In this document: one piece after another, positions 42,302-51,131 of the stretch
How the letters are laid out: each line of letters begins with the position of its first letter
Position numbering within the stretch: position 1 is the stretch's first letter
Source: Brasilonema sp. CT11
Lineage (GTDB): Bacteria > Cyanobacteriota > Cyanobacteriia > Cyanobacteriales > Nostocaceae
DNA length: 64,000 nucleotides
Assembly: GCF_017982655.1 (NCBI RefSeq)
Contig: NZ_JABXYX010000033.1
Coordinates: 1 to 64,000, forward strand
Direction of reading: 5' to 3'
Program-made: the position numbers and the translations under genes
The notes under the pieces: generated by a model
Database searches by the model: none
Seen by the model: the letters and a program-made list of their open reading frames with translations, nothing else
What the model was told of the DNA's origin: nothing

Positions 42302-42697
42302 ATGACTATTTTTTTGTACTCTATTGCCGCTGCTGCTGCACTCATCTATCTACCGTTTTTAGTGGTAGCTTATGCCCGTGTTCGTGTTGGGTATGATTTG
42401 TCTACTCCCCGCGCCATGTTTGATAAGCTACCACCATACGCCCAACGAGCAACTTGGGCACACCAAAACTCGTATGAAGCGTTTATGATTTTTTCTGCAG
42501 CAGCATTAATGGCATACGTAACGGGTGTTTTTTCTCCCCTAGCTGTAGCGGCTACCATCGCTTTTCTCGTAGCTAGGTTGCTATACTCCATTTTTTATAT
42601 TTTGAATATACCCGTTTTACGATCGCTCATGTTTGGCATCGGCTCCCTTGGATCTGCTAGTCTTATTGTCCTGAGCATCATTCAAGCAAATAGCTAA
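42302..42697 (+). CDS. MAPEG family membrane protein
   Basis: A 131-residue integral membrane protein with four helices. The MAPEG pattern is visible: RVRVGYDLSTPRAMFDKLPP near residues 27-46, RATWAHQNSYEAFMIFSAA near residues 50-68 and RLLYSIFYILNIPVLRSL near residues 92-109. Eukaryotic relatives are microsomal glutathione transferases; many bacterial members have unknown substrates. It stands close to the DprA-like and YajQ genes on the same strand. A GST lies nearby but on the other strand. Confidence 0.88.
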   Translation: MTIFLYSIAAAAALIYLPFLVVAYARVRVGYDLSTPRAMFDKLPPYAQRATWAHQNSYEAFMIFSAAALMAYVTGVFSPLAVAATIAFLVARLLYSIFYILNIPVLRSLMFGIGSLGSASLIVLSIIQANS

Positions 42698-42821
42698 TCA
42701 GCAAATGAGCATTAGTTAGTGGTTAATCATTTATTGGTTAGTAAAAAATTCCATAACCACTAACAACTAATAAAAATCAATTACCAATCCAAAATGCAAA
42801 ATTTAAAATCTAGAATCTTCT

Positions 42822-43313
42822 ATGGCTTCTACGTATTCTTTTGACATTGTGAGCGATTTTGACAGACAAGAATTGGTCAACACTGTTGATCAAGCTGTAC
42901 GAGATATTAAAAGTCGCTACGACCTCAAAGATACTCAAACAACTGTTGAGTTAGGCGAAGAAAGTATAACGGTGAACACCGACAGTGATTTTACTTTAGA
43001 ATCCGTACACAACATACTGCGGGAAAAAGCAGCAAAGCGCAATCTTTCGCAGAAAATCTTTGATTTTGGCAAAGTAGAATCATCTAGTGGAAATCGGGTT
43101 CGTCAAGAAATCAAACTTAAAAAAGGCATTGATCAGGAAAATGCGAAGCAAATTTCTAAGTTGATTCGTGACGAATTTAAAAAAGTACAACCTTCAATAC
43201 AAGGCGACGCAGTACGTGTGACGGCTAAAAATAAAGATGATTTACAATCTGTCATCCAACGCCTAAAGCAAGAAGATTTTCCGGTTGCTTTGCAGTTTAC
43301 AAATTATCGTTAG
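42822..43313 (+). CDS. YajQ-family nucleotide-binding protein
   Basis: A 163-residue protein of the YajQ/UPF0234 family with two ferredoxin-like RRM-type folds: [39 protein letters not shown], then [20 protein letters not shown] and [20 protein letters not shown]. Some members bind cyclic di-GMP. Length and motifs match the family throughout. It is followed by a GTGTAGGGG repeat tract. Confidence 0.95.
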   Translation: MASTYSFDIVSDFDRQELVNTVDQAVRDIKSRYDLKDTQTTVELGEESITVNTDSDFTLESVHNILREKAAKRNLSQKIFDFGKVESSSGNRVRQEIKLKKGIDQENAKQISKLIRDEFKKVQPSIQGDAVRVTAKNKDDLQSVIQRLKQEDFPVALQFTNYR

Positions 43314-43319
43314 TGACCA

Positions 43320-43402
43320 AAAGGGGTGTAGGGGTGTAGGGGAAATGCATTTAGATTTTTATTCATTAGCTCTCACACCGTTGTATCCTTATACCCCTAA
43401 AC
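43320..43402. repeat. GTGTAGGGG tandem units and inverse TACCCCT tract
   Basis: GGGGTGTAGGGGTGTAGGGG at 43323-43342 followed by its inverse family (TTATACCCCTAAACC) near 43389-43402. Intergenic, between convergent genes. Confidence 0.65.
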
Positions 43403-43504
43403 CTGCTCCCGTTGCGGGCTTGGTTATTCACATTCGCTTCATTAACTGATTCCAAATGACTTTTTGAAATCAGCTAATGAGCGAATATGAGCGTAAGCGA
43501 GTGA

Positions 43505-44062
43505 TTAGTTACGCCCACCTATACTCTTTTGAAAAGCTGGACGTTCAGATATCTGTTTCATGTAGTTTAATACAGCCGGGTAGGGGCTCAGATCTAACTT
43601 GAGCAGGATGGGAATGTAAGAGAGAATAGAACCCACAGCCACGTCAGCAACTGTGAATTCATTACCCAGTAAGAAAGGTTGACGCTCAAAAATTTCATTT
43701 AAAGCAGTCATCAAGACCGGCATTTCTCGTTCTCGGTTTTCTTCCCCAAAAATTCCTGGTCCCAAAGTCGCATTAGCAAACAACACCCATTGAGCTAATT
43801 TAGCCCGTTGCTCTGGAGACTGGGCAGATTTACCATACTTATCGGCTAAATATAGCAAAATTGCCCCAGATTCCCAAAGCTGGAAATCTCCATCAACAAT
43901 TGCTGGGACTTTCCCTATTGGGTTAATTGCCAGATACTGAGGCTGACGATGCTCACCTGCTTGCATATCAAGCTTGACAAATTCGTAGGGAACTTCGAGT
44001 TCTTCTAAATACCACTGGACAATTGATGCGCGACTACGTGCGCCGCCATAAAGTTTTAGCAT
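43505..44062 (-). CDS. Glutathione S-transferase family protein
   Basis: A 185-residue GST. The N-terminal thioredoxin-fold domain has MLKLYGGARSRASIVQWYLE (active-site Ser likely in GARSRAS), KVPAIVDG (cis-Pro) and WESGAILLYLADKYG; the helical C-terminal domain has FTVADVAVGSIL. ATG at 44060-44062 is used: the longer TTG-started frame to 44086 runs through a TTACTG heptamer repeat. It conjugates or reduces small molecules with glutathione; the substrate is unknown. Confidence 0.9.
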   Translation of the reverse strand: MLKLYGGARSRASIVQWYLEELEVPYEFVKLDMQAGEHRQPQYLAINPIGKVPAIVDGDFQLWESGAILLYLADKYGKSAQSPEQRAKLAQWVLFANATLGPGIFGEENREREMPVLMTALNEIFERQPFLLGNEFTVADVAVGSILSYIPILLKLDLSPYPAVLNYMKQISERPAFQKSIGGRN

Positions 44063-44148
44063 GAGCAAATCAGTAAACAGTGACAACTATCAGTCATCAG
44101 TAATTATATTGTTATTTCTGAGACTGAAAGTAAATAACTGATGACTGA

Positions 44149-44613
44149 TTAAAGAACTTTGTGAGTATGGGAATGCTGTTTGACGTTGTCTTCCTTGGTG
44201 ACAACTCGCGAGGCATTTAACACCCGCTTGCGTTCAGTAGAATATTTAAAATCTGTATAAGTTGTACCCAGAGGTATCAGAGATTTAGCACCTTCACGAC
44301 GCTTGTATGTGCGAGCTGCAGCGATCGCCCGTTCAACAAAATCATCACTAAATTGAGCCGTCTGGGGAAACTCAGGAGGCATTTGAGATTTGTCTTCGTC
44401 CAGCACAGATCCCAAAGTTGTGGCGCAAGCAAGCTTGAAGGAGGTAGGAATACCTTTAACAAGTGTTTCCAATGAGGCAGAGGCAATAGGTTCTAGAACT
44501 TGAACTTGATGTACTTCTCCATCTTCTTTGACAAAGCAAGTTGCCAATCCGATCACAATGTAATCATCGGCTGCTAAATCAGGAGCATTGGAGTAGGAGG
44601 TTCCGGTTGTCAT
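44149..44613 (-). CDS. Conserved hypothetical cyanobacterial protein
   Basis: A 154-residue soluble protein with no recognised domain. It begins MTTGTSYSNAPDLAADDYIV and has a beta-rich start (IGLATCFVKEDGEVHQVQVL). A central KLACATTLGSVLDEDK and a helical, basic C-terminal region with RAIAAARTYKRREGAKSL follow, ending in a His-rich tail (QHSHTHKVL). Upstream is a long gap, so it has its own promoter. Nothing around it suggests a function. Confidence 0.65.
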   Translation of the reverse strand: MTTGTSYSNAPDLAADDYIVIGLATCFVKEDGEVHQVQVLEPIASASLETLVKGIPTSFKLACATTLGSVLDEDKSQMPPEFPQTAQFSDDFVERAIAAARTYKRREGAKSLIPLGTTYTDFKYSTERKRVLNASRVVTKEDNVKQHSHTHKVL

Positions 44614-45053
44614 AAGAATATTTTATCAATACGAACAATAAGAAAATTTAGAATTCCGCAACGCAGTATAAGAGGTGTTTTTGTTCTTCTGTGCTCTAAC
44701 ACTTGAGTTGGGGAGTTTTTTTCATGGGGGCATTCCCGCATTTTATCAATTTGTTGCCCACGCTACTTGAATAGTCTACTAAATTAATCTTTATATTATC
44801 TGGAATTTACCTTGGGGAAGACGTATCAATTATTAGATTCAAGCATCTATTGGGTATGCTTTACGTTTATCTGGTTAAACACAGATCAGGCAACATCTGG
44901 CTCTGGTCGCCGTAAACTCTTATGCTATAAGGGCTTGTGCCATTACTTATGAATGACTCATAGACACCTTAACAAGTGACACAGTTAGAAAACCACAGAA
45001 GCTTGGAACCTTATAAGTTGATCTCACAGAGCAAGCAGCTCAGGTAGTAATAT
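44614..45053. other. Gene-free divergent interval
   Basis: 440 AT-rich bases between divergent genes; no small gene, strong hairpin or known repeat recognised. It must contain the promoters of both flanking genes. Confidence 0.5.
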
Positions 45054-45776
45054 ATGAACAATCATTCATCTTTCCCATTTGGTGGCGAACAAAATCACCG
45101 CAACCCATGTGTCTCACACACTACAAAAGTACTACAGGAGCAAGGGACTAACGGTAGCAGTAAATCTTTTGGGGACACCTACTTGCGCTCTGATGCTATA
45201 ACAAAAGCCCAACAAGGTCATTACATTGAGGCGATCGCCCTGTTGAATCAATTAATTCATCGTCATCCGCACAACGCTATTGATTACAACAATCGAGGGC
45301 TAATTTATTTTCAAAGTGGTGAAACGCAAAAAGCCTTTTGCGATTATAACACAGCATTGCAACTTAATCCCAAATTAGCCAGTGCTTATAACAACCGGGC
45401 TAATTACTATGCAGCTTGTGGAGAGTTGATAGAAGCAATTGCTGATTATGATCGGGCTTTAGATCTCAACCCAAGCCACGTTAGGGCGTGGATAAACCGA
45501 GGTATAACCTTGCGCGATTTAGGGCAATACGAGGAGGCAATTGAAAATTTTGAGGTTGCTCTGCTGTTTGATCAATTAGAAGGTCATGTTCTAGCAGAAC
45601 GAGGTAGGACTTATCATCTTTGGGGAGACTGGAATTGTGCGATCGCCGATTATCGTCGCGCCTTAACTGAACTGCCTTATCCTAGCTTCAAAAGGGTAGA
45701 GTCCGGTTCACACTTACGTTTACAAGTCGAAAATTGGTTACACGAGTTGCTACCAACGCAGCATCCTACCTGGTAG
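45054..45776 (+). CDS. TPR repeat protein
   Basis: A 240-residue protein. Residues 1-55 are low-complexity and polar; residues 56-215 contain five TPR units, e.g. AIDYNNRGLIYFQSGETQKA, SAYNNRANYYAACGELIEAI, VRAWINRGITLRDLGQYEEA and HVLAERGRTYHLWGDWNCAI. There is no signal peptide or enzymatic domain. It is probably a protein-interaction scaffold; the partner is unknown. Confidence 0.85.
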   Translation: MNNHSSFPFGGEQNHRNPCVSHTTKVLQEQGTNGSSKSFGDTYLRSDAITKAQQGHYIEAIALLNQLIHRHPHNAIDYNNRGLIYFQSGETQKAFCDYNTALQLNPKLASAYNNRANYYAACGELIEAIADYDRALDLNPSHVRAWINRGITLRDLGQYEEAIENFEVALLFDQLEGHVLAERGRTYHLWGDWNCAIADYRRALTELPYPSFKRVESGSHLRLQVENWLHELLPTQHPTW

Positions 45777-45971
45777 ACATTGCATTCATCGTCACTGGCA
45801 TAGCCTCTGTATGAAACACAGAGTTAGAAACATCCTGATAACGGTGTAATGGCTAATAGATGATAACTATATAGCTCCTAGATAGTAAGCGACTAGCTAT
45901 GAACTATCAGCTTTTAGCCTTACTACTAAATTCCAAATTTGTTTATGGAATAACAATTACAAGGAACGGAA

Positions 45972-46376
45972 TTAGTTTGATTCTAGTTGTTTATGTTCTA
46001 TAGTATCTTTTGGGAACACGACCTGACGCTGATTAGGGTCAAATCGATAGCCCTGTTCTTGCATAATCATCTTAGCTTGGCGCGGATCGAAGTTACGACT
46101 AAATTCTCCCTGCAACTGATATACACGTTCTTCCATCTGATTGACATCAATGCGGATAGTTCGTAATTTTTCTTGCTGCGACCAATGATAAGGTAAAAGC
46201 TGCATGAGAGCAGAGACTGCTGCTGTTGAAATGACAACGTTAACAGCTACCTTTGCCGTAGTTTCCAGTGCCATCACTTGATAAGAGCGTTGACGAAGAT
46301 GCCGCTTCCGTCGAGGAGTGACTCGACGCTGTTGTGGTGGTTGTACCGGAAGTCTAGAGGGTTGAAATGCGTTCAT
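45972..46376 (-). CDS. Single-pass membrane/coiled-coil hypothetical protein
   Basis: A 134-residue protein starting MNAFQPSRLPVQPPQQRRVT. A basic N-terminus (PRRKRHLRQR) is followed by one hydrophobic helix (AVNVVISTAAVSALMQLL, residues ~45-65), a coiled segment (RTIRIDVNQMEERVYQLQGE) and a short C-terminal part. The layout resembles small septum or envelope proteins, but no family is claimed. The frame is open to 46601; ATG at 46374-46376 is chosen because the upstream part is unlike protein. It lies downstream of psaM on the same strand. Confidence 0.65.
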   Translation of the reverse strand: MNAFQPSRLPVQPPQQRRVTPRRKRHLRQRSYQVMALETTAKVAVNVVISTAAVSALMQLLPYHWSQQEKLRTIRIDVNQMEERVYQLQGEFSRNFDPRQAKMIMQEQGYRFDPNQRQVVFPKDTIEHKQLESN

Positions 46377-46613
46377 GGTGATAAAAAGAACCTCGCTAAA
46401 TGAGTAGACGCATGTCAAATGCACACCTGCGTCTTTTGCAGTTTTGTTTAGCTGCCATATTACTTCAATTTTTTCGGACTTGGTACACTGATCATCTGTC
46501 AAGTAAAAAACCTGGCATTTATACGTATACAGTCTCGAACAAATTACGATATCAAACCGCAAAAGTCCGAGAACTGTACCCCGTACTACCAGGTAACTCA
46601 ACTCTTGCGAGTT

Positions 46614-46712
46614 TTATGAATTGTAGAGTGTTGTGCACAACCGCCAAGCCAGAAGACCTGGAATCAGCGCTACAACAAGAGCAATGTACACTTGGGTATC
46701 CGAAATAGACAT
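46614..46712 (-). CDS. psaM: Photosystem I reaction centre subunit XII (PsaM)
   Basis: A 32-codon gene read leftwards from ATG at 46710-46712 to TAA at 46614-46616. The protein begins MSISDTQVYIALVVALIPGL and continues LAWRLCTTLYNS, one transmembrane helix with the conserved SDTQ…ALV.ALIP.LLA.RL..LY pattern of PsaM. GAGAGG lies 8-13 bases upstream of the start. PsaM sits at the trimer interface of cyanobacterial photosystem I. The C-terminus is slightly unusual (CTTLYNS where STELYK is typical). It lies about 240 bases upstream of the membrane/coiled-coil gene. Confidence 0.88.
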   Translation of the reverse strand: MSISDTQVYIALVVALIPGLLAWRLCTTLYNS

Positions 46713-46976
46713 TGTTTGAAACCTCTCAATTTCAAAAGATATTAAACATTTCGTTTACTACTTTTCACTGTTTTGCCAAGATAGGGGAATAGGTTGTTAC
46801 AAGATGAAACAATAACTAAGGGAACAGGGAACGCTTAACAGAAAAAATGCTGTTGGGGGTATACTGAGCTTTTTAAGCGCAGAACCCAGGCACTTTCACA
46901 AAAATCAAACAGGAGTCCTGTAATGATTAGTGATTAGTCATTAGTTATGATTAAATATAATTAAAACTTATAATAT
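46713..46976. other. Divergent gap psaM / sugar kinase
   Basis: 264 AT-rich bases with no gene. It holds the promoters of psaM (leftward) and the kinase (rightward). Short near-repeats of the AGTCATTAGT type occur at 46920-46945. Confidence 0.45.
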
Positions 46977-48233
46977 ATGAATTTTTATTTGGGAATTGAC
47001 TTTGGCACGTCAGGTGCAAGAGCGGTGGTTGTTGACGAGCAAGCTTGTATTCAAGCGGAGGGACGATTTCCGTTTGAGAAGTCAGAAGCATCTGAGTTGG
47101 CAAATTCTTGGCAGAAAGCTTTGTTTAGCTTGCTTGAGCAAATCCCTCAAGAATTGCGGCGAGAAATAAGAGCAATTGCGATCAACGGTACGTCTTCCAC
47201 AGTTCTGCTGTGTGATGCTGCGGGGAAACCTGTAGACGCACCCCTGCTGTACAACGACGCACGGGGAGCAGTGGTGATGGAGGAATTAAGAAGCATAGCG
47301 CCTGCAAATCATACAGTCTTAAGTGCTACTTCCAGCCTTGGCAAACTTCTGTGGATGTCTCAATTGCCGTCTTTTGCTCAAGCCAGATATTTCCTGCATC
47401 AAGCAGACTGGTTAGCATTTCTCTTGCATGGACAGTTAGGTGTAACTGACTACCATAACGCATTAAAGCTGGGTTATGACGTGGAAGAGTTGAAATACCC
47501 AGAATGGCTAGAAAACTTAAAAATAAAAATTCATCTACCAAAAGTCATAACTCCTGGAACTCCGATTGCAGAATTACGCTCTGAGATTGCAGATCAATTC
47601 CAGTTTCGTCGAGATTGCATGGTGTGTGCTGGGACAACTGACAGTATTGCAGCTTTTCTTGCCAGTGGTGCCAAGTTTCCTGGTGAAGCTGTGACTTCCC
47701 TTGGTTCAACACTGGTGCTGAAGCTGTTGAGTCACACCCGCGTGGAAGATTCGAGCTACGGGATTTATAGCCATCGCTTCGGGGATTTGTGGCTAACTGG
47801 GGGTGCTTCCAATACAGGAGGTGCAGTGCTACAGCAATTTTTTACCAAAGCCGAATTAGAAAGCTTGAGTTGTGAAATCGATGGATCGAAAGTCAGCGAG
47901 TTAGATTATTATCCATTGTTGAAAGCTGGGGAACGCTTTCCGATAAATGACTCAAATTTATTGCCAAGACTGGAACCGCGTCCAGCGAGTAACGTAGAAT
48001 TTTTGCATGGGTTGCTAGAAAGCATTGCTCGGATAGAAGCAAGGGGATATGAATTATTGCAAGAATTGGGAGCTGACAAATTAACCCAAGTTTATACTGC
48101 TGGTGGTGGTGCGGCGAATCCTACATGGACAGCGATTAGAGAGCGGATTTTACAGGTTCCTGTAGTCCGTCCTGTGAATATGGAAGCTGCTTATGGGACG
48201 GCGTTGTTGGCGATGAGGGGAGTGGAGAAATGA
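46977..48233 (+). CDS. FGGY-family sugar kinase, D-ribulose kinase-like
   Basis: A 418-residue kinase of the FGGY family. The N-terminal ATPase motif is YLGIDFGTSGARAVVVD (residues 4-20), the sugar-site loop AINGTSSTVLLCD near residue 66, and the phosphate-2 region AGTTDSIAAFLASG and SLGSTLVLK near 220-245. The C-terminal adenosine motif is YTAGGGAANPTW near residue 375. Shorter than typical xylulose kinases (~490 aa), it matches the cyanobacterial/plant group shown to phosphorylate D-ribulose (SePSK/AtXK-1 type). It would feed ribulose into the pentose phosphate/Calvin pools. Monocistronic. Confidence 0.85.
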   Translation: MNFYLGIDFGTSGARAVVVDEQACIQAEGRFPFEKSEASELANSWQKALFSLLEQIPQELRREIRAIAINGTSSTVLLCDAAGKPVDAPLLYNDARGAVVMEELRSIAPANHTVLSATSSLGKLLWMSQLPSFAQARYFLHQADWLAFLLHGQLGVTDYHNALKLGYDVEELKYPEWLENLKIKIHLPKVITPGTPIAELRSEIADQFQFRRDCMVCAGTTDSIAAFLASGAKFPGEAVTSLGSTLVLKLLSHTRVEDSSYGIYSHRFGDLWLTGGASNTGGAVLQQFFTKAELESLSCEIDGSKVSELDYYPLLKAGERFPINDSNLLPRLEPRPASNVEFLHGLLESIARIEARGYELLQELGADKLTQVYTAGGGAANPTWTAIRERILQVPVVRPVNMEAAYGTALLAMRGVEK

Positions 48234-48322
48234 ACCGCAGAGGCGCAAATGAGCCAGTGCGTAACGCACAGAAGTTTGAGCGGAGGTTTCCTCCGAGGGT
48301 GCACCTGGCGTGGCGCAGAGGA
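48234..48322. repeat. CGCAGAGG repeat interrupted by a palindromic insertion
   Basis: ACCGCAGAGGCGC at 48234-48246 continues as GGCGCAGAGGAAAGAG from 48312, with a 65-base palindromic unit between (GAGCCAGTGCG … GGAGGTTTCCTCC … CACCTGGCGT). GGCGC occurs at both borders, as if duplicated on insertion. Confidence 0.75.
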
Positions 48323-48331
48323 AAGAGAAGT

Positions 48332-49522
48332 TTAAAAGAGGGGGAGGAGGTTTTTTAAGAAGGTCTGACCTGCGCTATCAAGGTTATTATCTAGAGAAAA
48401 TATAAGGCTGCGGATTCGGATGTCGTCACTTTTAACATCCAAAGGCTGTGTAAGCTGTTTTGGGTATATCAAAATGGCTTGGTTACACTGAGTCGTTGTG
48501 GCGTAGCTTATCATTTGATGAATGTCAGCATCTGCTGCTTTATCAGGAGCTTTATACTTGGTATCCAACACTGCTAATATTTTACTAGTTGCAGCATCGC
48601 ACAGGAGTAGGTCGATAGAAAACCGTCGATTTTGACCGATTTCTACCTGATGTTGCTGCTTGAAAAAATAAGCTTTTGGCGCGTTTTCCTTCAGCCATTG
48701 TGCAACGAAACTTTCATACAGCTTTGCCATATCGACGAGAAAAGGTAGCATTGTGCGATCACCCCTTTCATGAGTTGGTGCAGTGTTGTCTAAGAAGAAT
48801 CGGCAGAGATTGTGTAATAATCGATAATCTTCATTCAAGCGGTTGTACTGCCTGATACAATCTTGTGAATGACAGGGTTGCAGGGTTACCAATCCTTGCA
48901 GGGCATGATAAGCTTTTCGTACCATTGGAGATACTCTTTGTGAACACAAACCACTACGACCAATAATAAAAAGTGTCCAGGCTAGAATTTGGTTTTCTTT
49001 AATATCAGCCTTATGTTCTTCGTAGTGGCATTTAAGTTTAATATTCCACTGATTTTGGATAGCTTGTTGCACATCTAACCTTCCCCGTACATAGCTTAGT
49101 TCTTTTCTTTGAGGTAAGTATGTACGATATAATCCTTTTCGACAACGTTCTAGAATTCGCAGGGCTAATACATAAGCAAGATGGTTGTAAAATTCTTCTA
49201 GAGATTCGCAATCCATCAGCCCTTCCAAAAAGCGGAAACTCTTTAGATGGTAGGCATATTCCAGCATTCCAAAGAGGTTTGTGATAGGCACTTTGGGATT
49301 GAGTTTTAAACCAATTTCTGTGCTTAAAGGAATATAACCTACCCATCCATTGGATTTGAGTTGCCATTTATTACCCGTTTTATAGGTAGGAAAATCTATA
49401 TCTATTTGGTTTTTATATTTCTGAAATAACTCTATCCCTACTCCTTCGGGTATCTCATCAGCCTGACATGACTTTGTTGCATATTCAGTCAGTTCTATAA
49501 TTCTTGGTTGTTCTGACTTCAT
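48332..49522 (-). CDS. mcrC: McrC-like nuclease subunit
   Basis: A 396-residue McrC-family protein. The N-terminal part (FQKYKNQIDIDFPTYKTGNK; GWVGYIPLSTEIGLKLNPKV) is typical of McrC, then a helical middle. The C-terminal PD-(D/E)xK nuclease site is RRFSIDLLL near residue 303 and LAVLDTKYK near residue 320. In McrBC systems this subunit cuts DNA when driven by the McrB NTPase. It overlaps the upstream ATPase gene by 4 bases (ATGA), showing translational coupling. It is the last gene of the four-gene leftward operon. Confidence 0.88.
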   Translation of the reverse strand: MKSEQPRIIELTEYATKSCQADEIPEGVGIELFQKYKNQIDIDFPTYKTGNKWQLKSNGWVGYIPLSTEIGLKLNPKVPITNLFGMLEYAYHLKSFRFLEGLMDCESLEEFYNHLAYVLALRILERCRKGLYRTYLPQRKELSYVRGRLDVQQAIQNQWNIKLKCHYEEHKADIKENQILAWTLFIIGRSGLCSQRVSPMVRKAYHALQGLVTLQPCHSQDCIRQYNRLNEDYRLLHNLCRFFLDNTAPTHERGDRTMLPFLVDMAKLYESFVAQWLKENAPKAYFFKQQHQVEIGQNRRFSIDLLLCDAATSKILAVLDTKYKAPDKAADADIHQMISYATTTQCNQAILIYPKQLTQPLDVKSDDIRIRSLIFSLDNNLDSAGQTFLKNLLPLF

Positions 49523-51081
49523 AGTGATAACTGTTGCTTGACTTTTTCCCAGCGAAACTCATTGACTAATTCTCGCTGGTTAAAGAAGTATTCTTCTAAA
49601 TAAGGCTCAATTTCCATCCGCCAGATATCTTCAATATGTTCACTGAGTTTATCTGTTAAGAAAAATGAAATACCGATTTCATAGTTTTTGTCTGAAATAG
49701 CTAGATTGATATAGTTTAAAATTTTAATTAACACCTCTACTGCAAAACCTGTTTTCCGGTGATAGCGCCGCAACAAATCATAGTTTGGGCGAAGTTCAAT
49801 AAATGCAAAGCGGCGGCGTAGTGCATAATCTACTAAAGCAATTGATCTATCTGCTGTGTTCATCGTGCCAATAATACGAACGTTGGCGGGAATGCGAAAC
49901 CTGTTACCGCCAGCGAGGGGAATTTCTTTGTCGCGGTACTCCAACAGATACATTAATTCACCAAAAACTTGAGCTAAATTTGCACGGTTGATTTCGTCAA
50001 TTATTAAAACGCAAATACCTTGACAATTTTCTACCTCTTTACAGAATTGTACAAAACGACCTGGAACCAGCAGATATGTTAATTTTCCATCTTCGTTTTG
50101 GGGACGGATACCTTGAATAAAATCTTCATAAGAGTATGCTGGGTGAAATTGTACGAGTTCAGAAAAGCCATTACCGCCGCCGATTAAGTGTTGGGCAAGT
50201 TTTTCTGCAATGAAGGTTTTTCCAGTTCCGGGTGAACCGTATAATATTGCTTGTCCTTTGCGATGAATTCCGCGTATCCAACGTTCTAATTCTGCTTCAT
50301 TGAAGCCGATTTTTTCTGCGCATTCAGCTAAGGTATATTCTGGTTGCAATTCCACTTCTTGAAATCGTGGGTTATCTTTGCCAGTCAAATTATACTTTTT
50401 CACAGCTACTAGCCAGTGAGAGAACATATCGAACAAGTCATCGTCTCTCAAAGCTGGTACACCAGATTGGTGCATCTGCTGGGAGAATTCTGCAATCAGG
50501 TTTTTTCCAGTGAGATTCAATTTAGGATAATCAGTTAGTTTTTCCGTATAGGCTGTATTTGCAAAATAGTTAATAACTCGTATCGATTTGCTGTTCATCA
50601 ATAGAAATTTCTCTGGTTGCAGTGCGTTGAGGATAGGCGTGATTGTTCCTGTTTGTAAATATTGGGCGTAAGGCAGTTGTGAAAAGTTCACACAAGTTCC
50701 TGACAACAGCTTTGGATCATCATTGCAGCGGCGGACAAAATTCAAAAGTTCCAAAGCAATATACTGCCAGTCTTCTGGCTTTATCCACATTGTCTCAAAA
50801 CATTCTTTTATGTCTTTACTGACAGATGAACTAATATGAATCCAAGCCCCCCTTTGACGATTTTTAGTGGTGTCTGGGTAAGGTAGTAGTTGCAGCAGGA
50901 CTAATTCTATTACGTCTTCTCCAAAGTGTGCTGCTGATGCGATCGCTTCAAAGTTCCTTTTCCCCAGCTGACGCTGTTCTTCATAGGCTGCTGTATGACG
51001 CAGCCCTACTGATGTGTAGGGATATGAGTTTAAAAATTCCTGAAACAGCCTCGCAAATTCATCTTTTTTTTTAGCTAACAT
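49519..51081 (-). CDS. mcrB: McrB-like AAA+ NTPase with distinct N-terminal domain
   Basis: A 520-residue protein. The AAA+ module occupies about residues 255-490: Walker A LYGSPGTGKTFIAEKL, Walker B CVLIIDEINRANLAQVFGEL, the McrB signature IIGTMNTADRSIALVD and arginine-rich YALRRRFAFIEL. Residues 1-240 form a helical domain (e.g. EDWQYIALELLNFVRRC) not recognisable as the DUF3578 or EVE specificity domains of known McrB. It should power the adjacent McrC nuclease. Target specificity is unknown; the ASCH-type proteins encoded upstream might supply it. The start ATG is at 51079-51081. Confidence 0.88.
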   Translation of the reverse strand: MLAKKKDEFARLFQEFLNSYPYTSVGLRHTAAYEEQRQLGKRNFEAIASAAHFGEDVIELVLLQLLPYPDTTKNRQRGAWIHISSSVSKDIKECFETMWIKPEDWQYIALELLNFVRRCNDDPKLLSGTCVNFSQLPYAQYLQTGTITPILNALQPEKFLLMNSKSIRVINYFANTAYTEKLTDYPKLNLTGKNLIAEFSQQMHQSGVPALRDDDLFDMFSHWLVAVKKYNLTGKDNPRFQEVELQPEYTLAECAEKIGFNEAELERWIRGIHRKGQAILYGSPGTGKTFIAEKLAQHLIGGGNGFSELVQFHPAYSYEDFIQGIRPQNEDGKLTYLLVPGRFVQFCKEVENCQGICVLIIDEINRANLAQVFGELMYLLEYRDKEIPLAGGNRFRIPANVRIIGTMNTADRSIALVDYALRRRFAFIELRPNYDLLRRYHRKTGFAVEVLIKILNYINLAISDKNYEIGISFFLTDKLSEHIEDIWRMEIEPYLEEYFFNQRELVNEFRWEKVKQQLSL

Positions 51082-51131
51082 TATGTAATCGTATACTGTA
51101 AATCCTATCTTATTTCTGAATAATAGACTTA

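Noticed and set aside
46400-46708. Plus-strand frame of 102 codons
   Set aside because: It is antisense to psaM and its leader; the minus-strand PsaM match is convincing.
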